A stretch of 64,000 nucleotides of DNA. Origin: Flavobacteriaceae bacterium Ap0902. Lineage in GTDB: Bacteria > Bacteroidota > Bacteroidia > Flavobacteriales > Weeksellaceae. Below are positions 46,247-55,083 of the stretch, piece by piece (the stretch's first letter is position 1; the number at the start of each line of letters is the position of its first letter). The notes beneath the pieces are model-generated. The model was not told where the DNA came from, did no database searches, and saw only the letters and a program-made list of their open reading frames with translations. Position numbers and translations under genes: made by a program. Where the stretch lies: NCBI GenBank assembly GCA_009835005.1, contig WTFG01000004.1, positions 1-64,000 of the forward strand, read 5' to 3'.

Positions 46247-46588
46247 GAAAAGTTATTGGTGAAATAGGCATCCTATCTAAATAATTTTAGGCGAAAGGGA
46301 AGTCTCATAGAATGATAAGCGTTATTGTATATAGCAAATTTTTTTCTATTAAAAGATTAAAAATGCCAGAGGAAATGCATCCTCTGGCAATAATATATAC
46401 TCAAGTATATGAGATAAATATTATTTCAATTTCTAAAAGATTCAATTATCATGCAAATTTAAACAATTAGATATTAGATAAATATTTGAAATTTTTATAT
46501 TTGAACCTAAGTTAAATAAGTGTAATTTAAAAATATCGTTTAATACTATTTGCTTAATTTAGAAGCAATTGAATTAATAAAGGCTCAT
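46247..46588. other. Gap between the pRiA4b-like gene and cas8b
   Basis: No gene seen. It contains a perfect hairpin, TGCCAGAGGA and TCCTCTGGCA at 46364-46389, followed by five T only on the minus strand; and TATATTTG at 46496-46503, a TAnnTTTG-type -7 box that could start the cas8b operon, though a clear TTG at -33 is lacking. Confidence 0.6.
46364..46389 (-). terminator. Hairpin terminator facing leftward
   Basis: A perfect 10-bp stem with a 6-base loop. The T-run is on the minus-strand side, so it would stop leftward transcription even though all cas genes run rightward; on the plus strand it could act only as a pause or RNA-end element after the cas6 pair. Confidence 0.55.
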
Positions 46589-48565
46589 ATGTTAACAGAA
46601 CTTATCAATTTCACGAACTCCTTATCAGACGATTTTAAAAGTTTAGGAATGCAACCTAAAGAAGGTTTACATATTCTCTTAAAAGTTGATGATAATGGGC
46701 TTGTCCAGACTAAGACAGATACGATAGCATTTGATTTCTATTCCAAAAAAATAAAAGGCAGTGTTTCCCCTACTTTACAAAAAAGTTTGATGCTACAAGA
46801 GAATGCTTGGTGTGTAAATACCAATAAATGCTATGATTTACCTACCAAGGCTATTCATACTTGTTCCCCATTCAGTATTGCTTTTAAAAGAGAGCATTTA
46901 GAGGGAGGTAAAAAGTTTGAGATTAATCAAGAAAGAGAGAAATTACAAATTCAAGAACGATTCAAGGATTATTATTTCGAAAAGGCTAAGGAAACTATTG
47001 ATACGGAAAATGATTTTCAAGTTAATGCTTTTCAATCTTTTGCCGATTTATTTATAAACGGTGGATGGTCTGTAATTTTGAATAATATATTAAATCAGCG
47101 GAGTATAAAACTAGGAATTTTATCTAATAAGGAAAGTGAACGGAATGAGGCGTATAAAAACGAGAAAGATAAAATAAGAAAAGATGCTTTAAAAGATGCT
47201 ATCAATGATTTAAAAGAAGAAATTATAAAGTATCAACCTTTGTCAGAGAGTGACTACATTCTTTTTTATCTGGATATTCCACTTGATTATTACAAAGAAG
47301 TGCATGGTAAGTATTTAAATGATAAATTGTTTAATACCTCAGATTATAATACGAAACCTAATGAAGAGGGAATAGTCTATGGTACTAACGATTTCCAAAA
47401 TGGGTATAATTCAAATATGCCTTTTTTATTACACCAAACGGCTACTTTTGATATAACTGGTAGGATTTCCAATTTAGATGCACGTGCTTTATATGATTTT
47501 AGCAAAGTTTTACCTAGTAGGATATTACCTAATCCCTTGCCCATCTTTATTTATAATGAGGAGTTTAAGGAAAAAGTGATTGCGCTTTATAAAAAAGACA
47601 AACGAAATTTTAGAGATATTATAGATACCCTTTATCAAAATCACGAAAATGATTTTCAAAACTATTATTTATTAAACTGGTCCAATACAAGGGATGGGGT
47701 AGTATTTAATGACTTTGATTTTGTATCCAAATTTGAATATAAAGTTAATGGAAATGAGGGATTAGAGACTTTAAATTTATTTCATATCCAAGCCAGAAAA
47801 GAAGATAAGCAAAAAGGAGAAAAGCATTATGCAATTATCCATAATATATTTGAATTAGAAGACAGAGTTTTAAAATATCTAATTCAGAATAAATATCATC
47901 GGGTTGATTACTTTTCTGATTTTAAAAAAGAAGACTATGAAAACCGAGATCTTACTTTCTTATCCTATACCAAATATAGAAAAGCGGTCTATGATTATGT
48001 ATATAAGTCAAATCGATATGCCATAACTAGAGACATTTTTAAAGAAATGATTTTTAATAGCATTTTAGATGATATTAAAAATGATAATGAATATGGTATT
48101 AAAGAAAAACTAAATATATGGTATAGTTTATACGATTACTTTTATAAAATTAAAAACCAAAAAACACCACCCATGGCAAGTGAATTAAAGAACTATGAAA
48201 AATTTGTAACGGATATCATTAATGAATCTGCTGATTTAGATAAAGCAACTGATAAGCATTTCGCCTTCTCGGCAGGACAAATCATCTATTACTTATTAAC
48301 TAAAAGTAAAGCGCAGGATAATGGGCTAAAGTTAATAGAACCGTATTTACAAAAAACCAATGTAAAAGCCTTGCAACAAAATATTACAGAAGACTTTAAA
48401 CGTTATAGTCATGAAAGTTTTTCTGATAATTTTAAGAAGGTTTCTGCCTTTGTTTTAAGTTATGAAACTGACATTAATCTTAAAGAATTGCAACCACAAT
48501 TGCTTTCAGGCTTGTTTGCTAAAAATCAAATTTACTCAACCAAAAATAACCAAGAAAATAAATAA
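46589..48565 (+). CDS. cas8b: Cas8b, large subunit of type I-B Cascade
   Basis: Assigned mainly by position (before cas7-cas5-cas3) and by size (658 residues from the ATG at 46589, 671 if a TTG at 46550 is used). It resembles the Csh1/TM1802-type Cas8b in general: a long helical protein with cysteines near residue 70-90 (AWCVNTNKCYD and HTCSPF) that may bind zinc. In Cascade this subunit reads the PAM. I cannot point to a decisive motif, so the subfamily is uncertain. Stop codon is 2 bp before the cas7 ATG. Confidence 0.75.
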   Translation: MLTELINFTNSLSDDFKSLGMQPKEGLHILLKVDDNGLVQTKTDTIAFDFYSKKIKGSVSPTLQKSLMLQENAWCVNTNKCYDLPTKAIHTCSPFSIAFKREHLEGGKKFEINQEREKLQIQERFKDYYFEKAKETIDTENDFQVNAFQSFADLFINGGWSVILNNILNQRSIKLGILSNKESERNEAYKNEKDKIRKDALKDAINDLKEEIIKYQPLSESDYILFYLDIPLDYYKEVHGKYLNDKLFNTSDYNTKPNEEGIVYGTNDFQNGYNSNMPFLLHQTATFDITGRISNLDARALYDFSKVLPSRILPNPLPIFIYNEEFKEKVIALYKKDKRNFRDIIDTLYQNHENDFQNYYLLNWSNTRDGVVFNDFDFVSKFEYKVNGNEGLETLNLFHIQARKEDKQKGEKHYAIIHNIFELEDRVLKYLIQNKYHRVDYFSDFKKEDYENRDLTFLSYTKYRKAVYDYVYKSNRYAITRDIFKEMIFNSILDDIKNDNEYGIKEKLNIWYSLYDYFYKIKNQKTPPMASELKNYEKFVTDIINESADLDKATDKHFAFSAGQIIYYLLTKSKAQDNGLKLIEPYLQKTNVKALQQNITEDFKRYSHESFSDNFKKVSAFVLSYETDINLKELQPQLLSGLFAKNQIYSTKNNQENK

Positions 48566-48567
48566 AA

Positions 48568-49479
48568 ATGGCTCAAGAATTCAACAACCGTGTTTATGGC
48601 TTTGCAATCATTAAATCTATCAACTCAAACTATAATGCTGATTTTTCTGGTCAGCCAAGAAGATTACCTAATGGTAAGGTCTATGCGACTGACAAGGTGT
48701 TAAAATATTCTATTAGAAACTATTGGAAAAATGCATTGGGCGAAGATGTATTTTACTTTAAATCCTTAACGGATGACATGTCGCCAAGAACTTTAGATGA
48801 AACCTACGAAAAATATTTTGGTAAAATAGATAAAAAGGATAAAAACCTTCGCAAAGATGTTTTAAACAATATTTTATCTGTTTTAGATGTGAGATTATTC
48901 GGCGGTACTTATGCAGGTGCAACCAATATTTCTGTTCACGGAACTTGTCAGATCACTCACGGTCTTAATAAGTTTCCAGAGGATATTATTTATTCGGAAC
49001 AAATTATGTCTCCTTTTAAAAACCCAAGTGATAAAAACAAGGATAGCACCATGACAACATTAGGTAACCAATCTAAGTTGGAAGAAGGGCATTATGTACA
49101 CCATTTTTCTATTAATCCAAAAAATATAGAAGAAGATGTAGAACGAGTAAATGCAAATGGATTATCACAAGAAGATATAGAGAAATTAAAAGAAGGGTTG
49201 CGCAAAGGTGTTAGTTTTTATGACAGCGCTTCTAAATCTGGTACAGAAAACGAAGTCCTTTTTTGGGTGCAACTCAAAGAAAATTCTAAATTGGTGATGC
49301 CTTCTTTTATTGACTTTGTTGATGTGCAAGAAGATAGAGTGATTGATCTAAGTAAAGTCAAAGATTATTTATTACAAGAACATGTTGCTAATGAGATAGA
49401 ATCCATAGAAATATATTATAATAAGGCCATAACTAATGTAGAGAATGCTCCAGATAATGCAGTATTTCATACCATTTAA
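48568..49479 (+). CDS. cas7: Cas7, Cascade backbone subunit (Csh2 type)
   Basis: 303 residues of the RAMP fold that coats crRNA in repeated copies. Family landmarks: an opening NRVYGFAIIKSINSNYNADF, DKVLKYSIRNYWK, and the core DVRLFGGTYAGATNISVHGT (about residues 108-127), followed by QITHGLNKFPED. Such a Csh2-like sequence points to subtype I-B. Two bp after cas8b and 12 bp before cas5. Confidence 0.9.
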   Translation: MAQEFNNRVYGFAIIKSINSNYNADFSGQPRRLPNGKVYATDKVLKYSIRNYWKNALGEDVFYFKSLTDDMSPRTLDETYEKYFGKIDKKDKNLRKDVLNNILSVLDVRLFGGTYAGATNISVHGTCQITHGLNKFPEDIIYSEQIMSPFKNPSDKNKDSTMTTLGNQSKLEEGHYVHHFSINPKNIEEDVERVNANGLSQEDIEKLKEGLRKGVSFYDSASKSGTENEVLFWVQLKENSKLVMPSFIDFVDVQEDRVIDLSKVKDYLLQEHVANEIESIEIYYNKAITNVENAPDNAVFHTI

Positions 49480-49491
49480 ATTGAAATAATT

Positions 49492-50271
49492 ATGAAGTTG
49501 ATTTCAATTGATGTGAAAAGTGATTTTGGCTTTTTCAGAAAACCCGAAACCAATAATACGCTCAATGTATCCTATAATATGATACATAAACCAGCAATCT
49601 GGGGACTACTAGGGGCGGTTATTGGTTTAAAAGGGTATCAAGAAAAGGGGAAATTACCAGAATATTATAATAAACTATCTGATTTAAAGATTGGAATTGC
49701 ACCATTAAATCATGAAAACGGTAATTTTTCTAAAACCTCTATTAAATATTCTAATACGGTGGGCTATGCTAATAAAGGAACAACCTTTCTTACAGAAGAG
49801 CTTACGTTAATTGCTCCGCAGTATAGAATTTATCTTTTATTAGATAAAGAGGTAGAAGAGCAGAAACAATTGTTATGGAATCTAAAAAATGGACATACAG
49901 AATTTATTCCCTATTTCGGGAAAAATGAATTTACTGCTTGGTGGGATAATTACCAAGAATATGAATATGAAGTAGCACAACTAAATGAAGAGGATAAAAT
50001 ACGAATAGATACTTTGTTTGTTAAGAATCAGACTTTGTCTGAAAACAGTGAAGAACCTTCTGCTGAATTGGATTTTTTGGATTTTGGATTAGATAATTTT
50101 AACGAACCCCCTTTTATGTATTTTGAAAGATTACCTATTGGGTTTAATTTACAATTAATGCAGTATGAATTGACAGAAATGGTTTATAGCAATTACAAAA
50201 TTAAAAATGTAAGATCCATGCCGAACATTTTTTATTTGACAAAAGAAAACTCTTATGTCCAACTCATATAA
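49492..50271 (+). CDS. cas5: Cas5, crRNA 5'-handle-binding subunit
   Basis: 259 residues with the Cas5 N-terminal signature: ISIDVKSDFGFFRKPETNNT, then NMIHKPAIWGLLGAVIGLKG, and a long central insertion before a C-terminal LPIGFNLQLMQYELTEMVYS. It caps the crRNA 5' end in Cascade. The 3' end overlaps the cas3 start by 17 bp, suggesting coupled translation. Confidence 0.88.
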   Translation: MKLISIDVKSDFGFFRKPETNNTLNVSYNMIHKPAIWGLLGAVIGLKGYQEKGKLPEYYNKLSDLKIGIAPLNHENGNFSKTSIKYSNTVGYANKGTTFLTEELTLIAPQYRIYLLLDKEVEEQKQLLWNLKNGHTEFIPYFGKNEFTAWWDNYQEYEYEVAQLNEEDKIRIDTLFVKNQTLSENSEEPSAELDFLDFGLDNFNEPPFMYFERLPIGFNLQLMQYELTEMVYSNYKIKNVRSMPNIFYLTKENSYVQLI

Positions 50272-53050
50272 AACAGTTTCAGAAATTATTGAAGAATGGA
50301 AGAAAGATTATAATTTTGCTATTTTATTAAAAGATGCAGAAAATTATTATGCTCATACTAATCCATACGCATTACCACCTTATGAAACACTAGAAGAGCA
50401 TATTGATTTAGTGTTAATATATTTTGATAAACTCTGTAAAATTCATCAATTAGATCGTATTATCTATGGTTTGATTTATGAATATTTGCAGATTGTCGAT
50501 TTAGAATCGCCTATTCTTCAACTATTTATAAAGAAATTATTTGTCTTTACTATTGTTTATCATGATCATGGGAAAGTAAATGAAAACTTTCAAGCGAGTC
50601 AAGAAAAGATGAATAATATCTACTTTAAAGGTAAAGAAAATCTAGATAATGCTATTGGTACACATCATTCTACGCTAAGCAGTTATATCTATTTAAATCA
50701 TCTTCTAGATGACGCTATAGTTTTATTTAAGCATAATAAAAAAGAACAAAAGTGTGCTATAACGATAGCATTACTTTTTTCTTATGCTATTTATCTTCAC
50801 CACAGTAAGTATTTATATAATGATTATTGGGAAAAGATTATTCGTGAATCTAAAAAAGTAGAGCATTTCGAGAGTTATTTAAAAATTTTCAATAAAAAAT
50901 TAAATAATCCGCAGGTATCCTCCATATTAGGTAATTTAGAGATTCTAAAAAGAGAAAAATTTACATCGCCATTTGAAAAGTCCTTTCCACTATATCAATT
51001 AATTCGATTAAATTTTTCGCTACTTACAGCCTCAGATTATCTAGCAACTAATCAATATATGAGTGGTTTTCCTGTGGAAGATTTTGGTGTACTTTCAGAA
51101 TCTCGGATTGATGAATTATATAATGAAGTAAAGAATAATGAATGGATTAATAAGTCAATGGGAAAAGTTAACTACAATAAAAAAACTTATGATGAATTAA
51201 ATACCCTTTCATTAGATAAAAAACCTATTGAAAAGAGCAATCAAAATTTAAATTTGTTACGTCAGCAAATGGCCACAGAAGCCATTAGAAATATTCGAAA
51301 TCACCCCAATCAATCCATATTTTACCTAGAAGCTCCTACAGGCGGCGGGAAGACAAATATTTCTATGTTGCTGACTTTAGAATTATTAAAAAACAATAAA
51401 AACCTGAATAAGGTTTATTATGTTTTTCCATTTACAACATTAATAGATCAAACTTTTGAGAGTATCAAAGAGAATTTAGACTTAAATGACTATGAGATTG
51501 TAGCCCTGCATTCAAAAGCCTCTTTTAATAATTCCTCTGATGCAGAAGATGATCAATATGGAACACAGAAAAAAAATTACATCAATCGACTTTTTGTAAA
51601 TTATCCTTTTTGTCTGTTATCTCACATTCGATTTTTCGATATACTTAAGACTAATGTAAAAGAAACCAATTATCTGCTACATCGTATAGCCAATAGCATT
51701 GTAGTGATTGATGAATTACAGGCATATAGTCCAGAGCATTGGGATAAAGTGATGTATTTTATAGCACAATATGCTAGGGCGTATAACATCAAATTTATTA
51801 TCATGTCTGCAACATTACCAAAAGTGGATAATTTGAAGATTGAGAGAGTGGATCATGATAATATCGTGTATTTATTACCTCATGCAAAGAGCGATTATTT
51901 TCAAAATATCAATTTTGCAGGTCGTGTAGCGTTTGATTTTAGTTTATTACCTAATAGGATAGAACTAGATTTATTGGCAAGAAAAGTATTAGAAGAATCT
52001 AAAAACTATGCGGATGTAGATGGCGGTAAGGAAAAGCCAAAAGGTAGTGTTTACACCATTATAGAATTCATTTTTAAGAAAACAGCCACATTATTTAAGC
52101 AAGTAATAGAAAGCCTAGATCAAGGGTTTTTTGATGAGATATTTGTGCTTTCAGGTACAATCTTGCATCATCGCAGGAGATTTATTATTAATTATTTAAA
52201 AAGAAAAGAGAATAGAAGTAAAAAAATACTTCTAATTACGACACAAGTTGTAGAAGCTGGTGTAGATATAGATATGGATTTGGGATTTAAGGATACCTCT
52301 TTAATTGATAGTGAAGAGCAATTGGCTGGTAGAATTAACCGCAATGTAAACAAAGAAAATTGTAAATTATTTCTATTTAATCACAATGCGGAAGGGGTTA
52401 TTCATAAAGATGATTTACGCTTTGAGGTTAGTAAGACTTTAAGCATTGAGGACAAGGCTTATATTTTGAAATCTAAAGATTTTGATTTTCTATATCAAAA
52501 AGTTATAGATTTAAAAAATACAAGAAACCTAGATTCAAGTTTTGTTGGACTTACAGATTATTTAAATGCTGTAAATATGTTGCAGTTCAAATCTGTGAAT
52601 GAGGATTTTAAATTAATAAACCAAGAGAACTTTAGTTGTTTTATCCCCATGAAGATTCCTATCAATATACCAGGTGAAAATGATAACATAAAAGAAGCAA
52701 TTTTCAACGATAGTGATTTAAACTTTTTAGCCACGTATGATGTTTTTCCTGACTTAGAGGATAAAATATCTGGAGAAGAAGTTTTTGATGTTTATTTAGG
52801 TTTGATAGGATCTAATCAAACTTTCATCACCAAAAAAATTGCTTTAAAAGAAATACAGGCTATACTCTCTAAATTTATCTTCTCAACTTTTGCTACAGAA
52901 AAGATAAGACAAGAATTAACCATTTTTATGAATATCGAAAAAAGTGAATATGGTTATTTCTATATGGATAGATATCAGGCATTCTATGATGAAAAATCAG
53001 GAATCAACGAATCTTCTTTTGAAAATATAGATCTAGTACAATTTATATGA
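50255..53050 (+). CDS. cas3: Cas3 nuclease-helicase (HD plus DExH helicase)
   Basis: 931 residues. N-terminal HD nuclease: first His in LEEHIDLV (about 49), HD pair in VYHDHGKVNENF (about 103-104) and GTHHST (about 137). Helicase: Walker A EAPTGGGKTNIS (about 360), DExH motif VVIDELQAYSP (about 483), SATLP, TTQVVEAGVDIDMDLG and motif VI QLAGRINRN (about 690). This makes it a complete single-chain Cas3. One base before the cas4 ATG. Confidence 0.95.
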   Translation: MSNSYKTVSEIIEEWKKDYNFAILLKDAENYYAHTNPYALPPYETLEEHIDLVLIYFDKLCKIHQLDRIIYGLIYEYLQIVDLESPILQLFIKKLFVFTIVYHDHGKVNENFQASQEKMNNIYFKGKENLDNAIGTHHSTLSSYIYLNHLLDDAIVLFKHNKKEQKCAITIALLFSYAIYLHHSKYLYNDYWEKIIRESKKVEHFESYLKIFNKKLNNPQVSSILGNLEILKREKFTSPFEKSFPLYQLIRLNFSLLTASDYLATNQYMSGFPVEDFGVLSESRIDELYNEVKNNEWINKSMGKVNYNKKTYDELNTLSLDKKPIEKSNQNLNLLRQQMATEAIRNIRNHPNQSIFYLEAPTGGGKTNISMLLTLELLKNNKNLNKVYYVFPFTTLIDQTFESIKENLDLNDYEIVALHSKASFNNSSDAEDDQYGTQKKNYINRLFVNYPFCLLSHIRFFDILKTNVKETNYLLHRIANSIVVIDELQAYSPEHWDKVMYFIAQYARAYNIKFIIMSATLPKVDNLKIERVDHDNIVYLLPHAKSDYFQNINFAGRVAFDFSLLPNRIELDLLARKVLEESKNYADVDGGKEKPKGSVYTIIEFIFKKTATLFKQVIESLDQGFFDEIFVLSGTILHHRRRFIINYLKRKENRSKKILLITTQVVEAGVDIDMDLGFKDTSLIDSEEQLAGRINRNVNKENCKLFLFNHNAEGVIHKDDLRFEVSKTLSIEDKAYILKSKDFDFLYQKVIDLKNTRNLDSSFVGLTDYLNAVNMLQFKSVNEDFKLINQENFSCFIPMKIPINIPGENDNIKEAIFNDSDLNFLATYDVFPDLEDKISGEEVFDVYLGLIGSNQTFITKKIALKEIQAILSKFIFSTFATEKIRQELTIFMNIEKSEYGYFYMDRYQAFYDEKSGINESSFENIDLVQFI

Positions 53051-53051
53051 T

Positions 53052-53582
53052 ATGAAAATCAATGCCACTCTCATAAATCTCTATATTGTATGCCCTAGAC
53101 AATGCTGGCTACACGCCAACGGCATCAATATGGAACACACCTCAGACATTGTTTATGATGGAAAGTTATTTCATGAAAGCAGTTACCCACAAAGGGCGCA
53201 GAAATATCAAGAAGTGGAATTAAGCGCGCAATGGAAAGGAGTTTCACTCACAGGTAAAGTAGACTTTTATGATAGAAAAGATAAAATTATTCATGAGATC
53301 AAACGTGGGAATAAAATAGAAGAAGCACATGAATGGCAACTTAAATTTTATATTTGGTTGTTTGAACTTAATGGCATAGAAGAGGTTGTGGGCAAGGTAG
53401 AATATCCAAAATTAAGGCTAACGACAGACGTATATTTGTCTGATATGGAGCGTAAACTGTTAGGTGAAATGATTCCTCAAATTCAGCAAACCATAGCCGA
53501 CGAAAATTGCCCTCCTGTGATTGAATCTAAGATCTGCAAAAGGTGTAGTTATTTTGAATTTTGTTATAGTGGAGAAGTATGA
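53052..53582 (+). CDS. cas4: Cas4 nuclease (PD-(D/E)xK, iron-sulfur)
   Basis: 176 residues. A RecB-like nuclease core (TGKVDFYDRKDKIIHEIK, about 73-90) and QLKFYIWLF follow an N-terminal Cys (VCPRQCWL) and precede a C-terminal cluster CPPVIESKICKRCSYFEFC, giving four-cysteine iron-sulfur binding. Trims prespacers and defines PAM-side orientation during adaptation. Overlaps cas1 by 4 bp (53579-53582). Confidence 0.93.
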   Translation: MKINATLINLYIVCPRQCWLHANGINMEHTSDIVYDGKLFHESSYPQRAQKYQEVELSAQWKGVSLTGKVDFYDRKDKIIHEIKRGNKIEEAHEWQLKFYIWLFELNGIEEVVGKVEYPKLRLTTDVYLSDMERKLLGEMIPQIQQTIADENCPPVIESKICKRCSYFEFCYSGEV

Positions 53583-54583
53583 AAAAATCGTTTTATTTAT
53601 TCAATCCTGGCAGGCTTAGCCGTAAAGATAATACACTTAAATTTCTGCCAGTGGATGCTCAAGGTAACGAAGGTTCTCCTAAATATTTACCAGTAGAAGG
53701 AATCAAGAATTTATACTGCTTTGGTGCTTTAGACGCCAATTCTGCATTGTATAATTTTTTGGGTAAAAATCGAATTCCTGTTCACTTTTTTGATTATTAT
53801 GAGCATTATACAGGTAGCTTTATGCCCAAGGAATATTTACTCAGTGGCAAAGTGGTTGTGCAACAGGTTAAACATTATACTTCTGATAAAAAACGGATAA
53901 AGATTGCACAACAATTTGTGGCTGGTGGTGCCTATAATGTGTTGAGGAACTTAAAATATTATGCAGGTAGGGGTAAAGTTGTTACAGATCAAATAGCACA
54001 AATTGAATACTTTATAAACAAAATAGCCTCTACTGAACAAATAGATGAATTGATGGGGATTGAAGGAAATATTCGTATGACCTATTATGAATGTTTTGGA
54101 GAAATCATTAACGATTTTGAAATGAATAATCGTGTAAAACAGCCACCGAATAATGAAGTCAATGCACTTATCTCATTTTTGAATATGATTTGCTACACTG
54201 CATGTTTGGATCAATTGTATCATACCCAACTCAATCCAACGGTTAGTTTTTTGCATGAGCCAGGATTTCGCAGGTATTCTCTCGCATTAGATTTAGCAGA
54301 AGTCTTTAAACCCATTTTAGTGGACAGGTTGATTTTTTCTTTAATGAATAAAAAACAAATTCAATCCGGTGATTTTGATATCAATCTGAACAGTTGTTTA
54401 CTCAAGGAGCCAGGATGCAAAAAAGTAATGCGCGCATGGGAAGAAAAATTGAATGAAACGATTAAACATAGAAAATTGAATAAAAGTGTGAGTTATAGAC
54501 ACCTTATCCGATTAGAATGTTATAAATTAGTAAAACATGTGATGAATATGGAAGAATATCAACCCTTTAAGGCTTGGTGGTAA
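53579..54583 (+). CDS. cas1: Cas1 integrase
   Basis: 334 residues. Catalytic residues sit in GIEGNIRMTYYECF (Glu at about 161), LHEPGFRRYSLALDLAEVFKP (His at about 226 and Asp at about 239), matching the Cas1 pattern. The N-terminal beta domain (SFYLFNPGRLSRKDNTLKFL) is the type I-B form. Integrates new spacers at the leader end with Cas2. Confidence 0.95.
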   Translation: MKKSFYLFNPGRLSRKDNTLKFLPVDAQGNEGSPKYLPVEGIKNLYCFGALDANSALYNFLGKNRIPVHFFDYYEHYTGSFMPKEYLLSGKVVVQQVKHYTSDKKRIKIAQQFVAGGAYNVLRNLKYYAGRGKVVTDQIAQIEYFINKIASTEQIDELMGIEGNIRMTYYECFGEIINDFEMNNRVKQPPNNEVNALISFLNMICYTACLDQLYHTQLNPTVSFLHEPGFRRYSLALDLAEVFKPILVDRLIFSLMNKKQIQSGDFDINLNSCLLKEPGCKKVMRAWEEKLNETIKHRKLNKSVSYRHLIRLECYKLVKHVMNMEEYQPFKAWW

Positions 54584-54611
54584 AGTATTAACCCATTTAA
54601 AAATTATATTT

Positions 54612-54875
54612 ATGTATGTGATATTGGTTTATGATTTGGGGGAGAAACGCGTAGGAAAGATGCTCAAGTTATGTCGTCAATACTTAAATTGGATACAAAA
54701 CAGTGTTTTTGAAGGTGCAATTACAGAAGTCAAATTAAAGGAATTGATTGCGAAAGCCAAGAAGATTATGGATAATAAAAAGGATAGCCTAATCATCTTT
54801 TCCTCTAGAGATGAAAAATGGCTGGACAAGCAGGTGATTGGCGTAGAGAAAAACGAACTAGACAATTTTTTATAA
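54612..54875 (+). CDS. cas2: Cas2
   Basis: 87 residues, the usual size, with the ferredoxin-fold opening MYVILVYDLGEKRVGKM and RQYLNWIQNSVFEGAI, then DSLIIFSSRDEKW. Forms the core of the Cas1-Cas2 integration complex. Begins 28 bp after cas1; the CRISPR leader follows. Confidence 0.93.
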   Translation: MYVILVYDLGEKRVGKMLKLCRQYLNWIQNSVFEGAITEVKLKELIAKAKKIMDNKKDSLIIFSSRDEKWLDKQVIGVEKNELDNFL

Positions 54876-55083
54876 TCGTCGATAGTTTCTATCAATTAGA
54901 AGTTCTTTGACATTTGAAATAATTAAAAATAAAAAGCAATTGATTATAAGGTAGTTATAATGTCGTCAATCTTAAAGTGTAATTTTATCATTGCAGGTTG
55001 ACGATATTTTTAATCAAAATCATTAGTTTTGTATAGCAGTTATGATTTGAATATCAATAATATTGTCATTCAAAACGTAATGG
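54876..55083 (+). promoter_or_regulatory. CRISPR leader
   Basis: AT-rich, non-coding, 208 bp between cas2 and the first repeat. It holds an inverted repeat TCGTCAA (54963-54969) and TTGACGA (54998-55004), and TAGTTTTG (55024-55031), a TAnnTTTG box 23 bp after a TTG (54998-55000). Transcription from there would enter the array about 45 bp later. The decayed last repeat at the other end confirms that this is the leader side. Confidence 0.8.
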
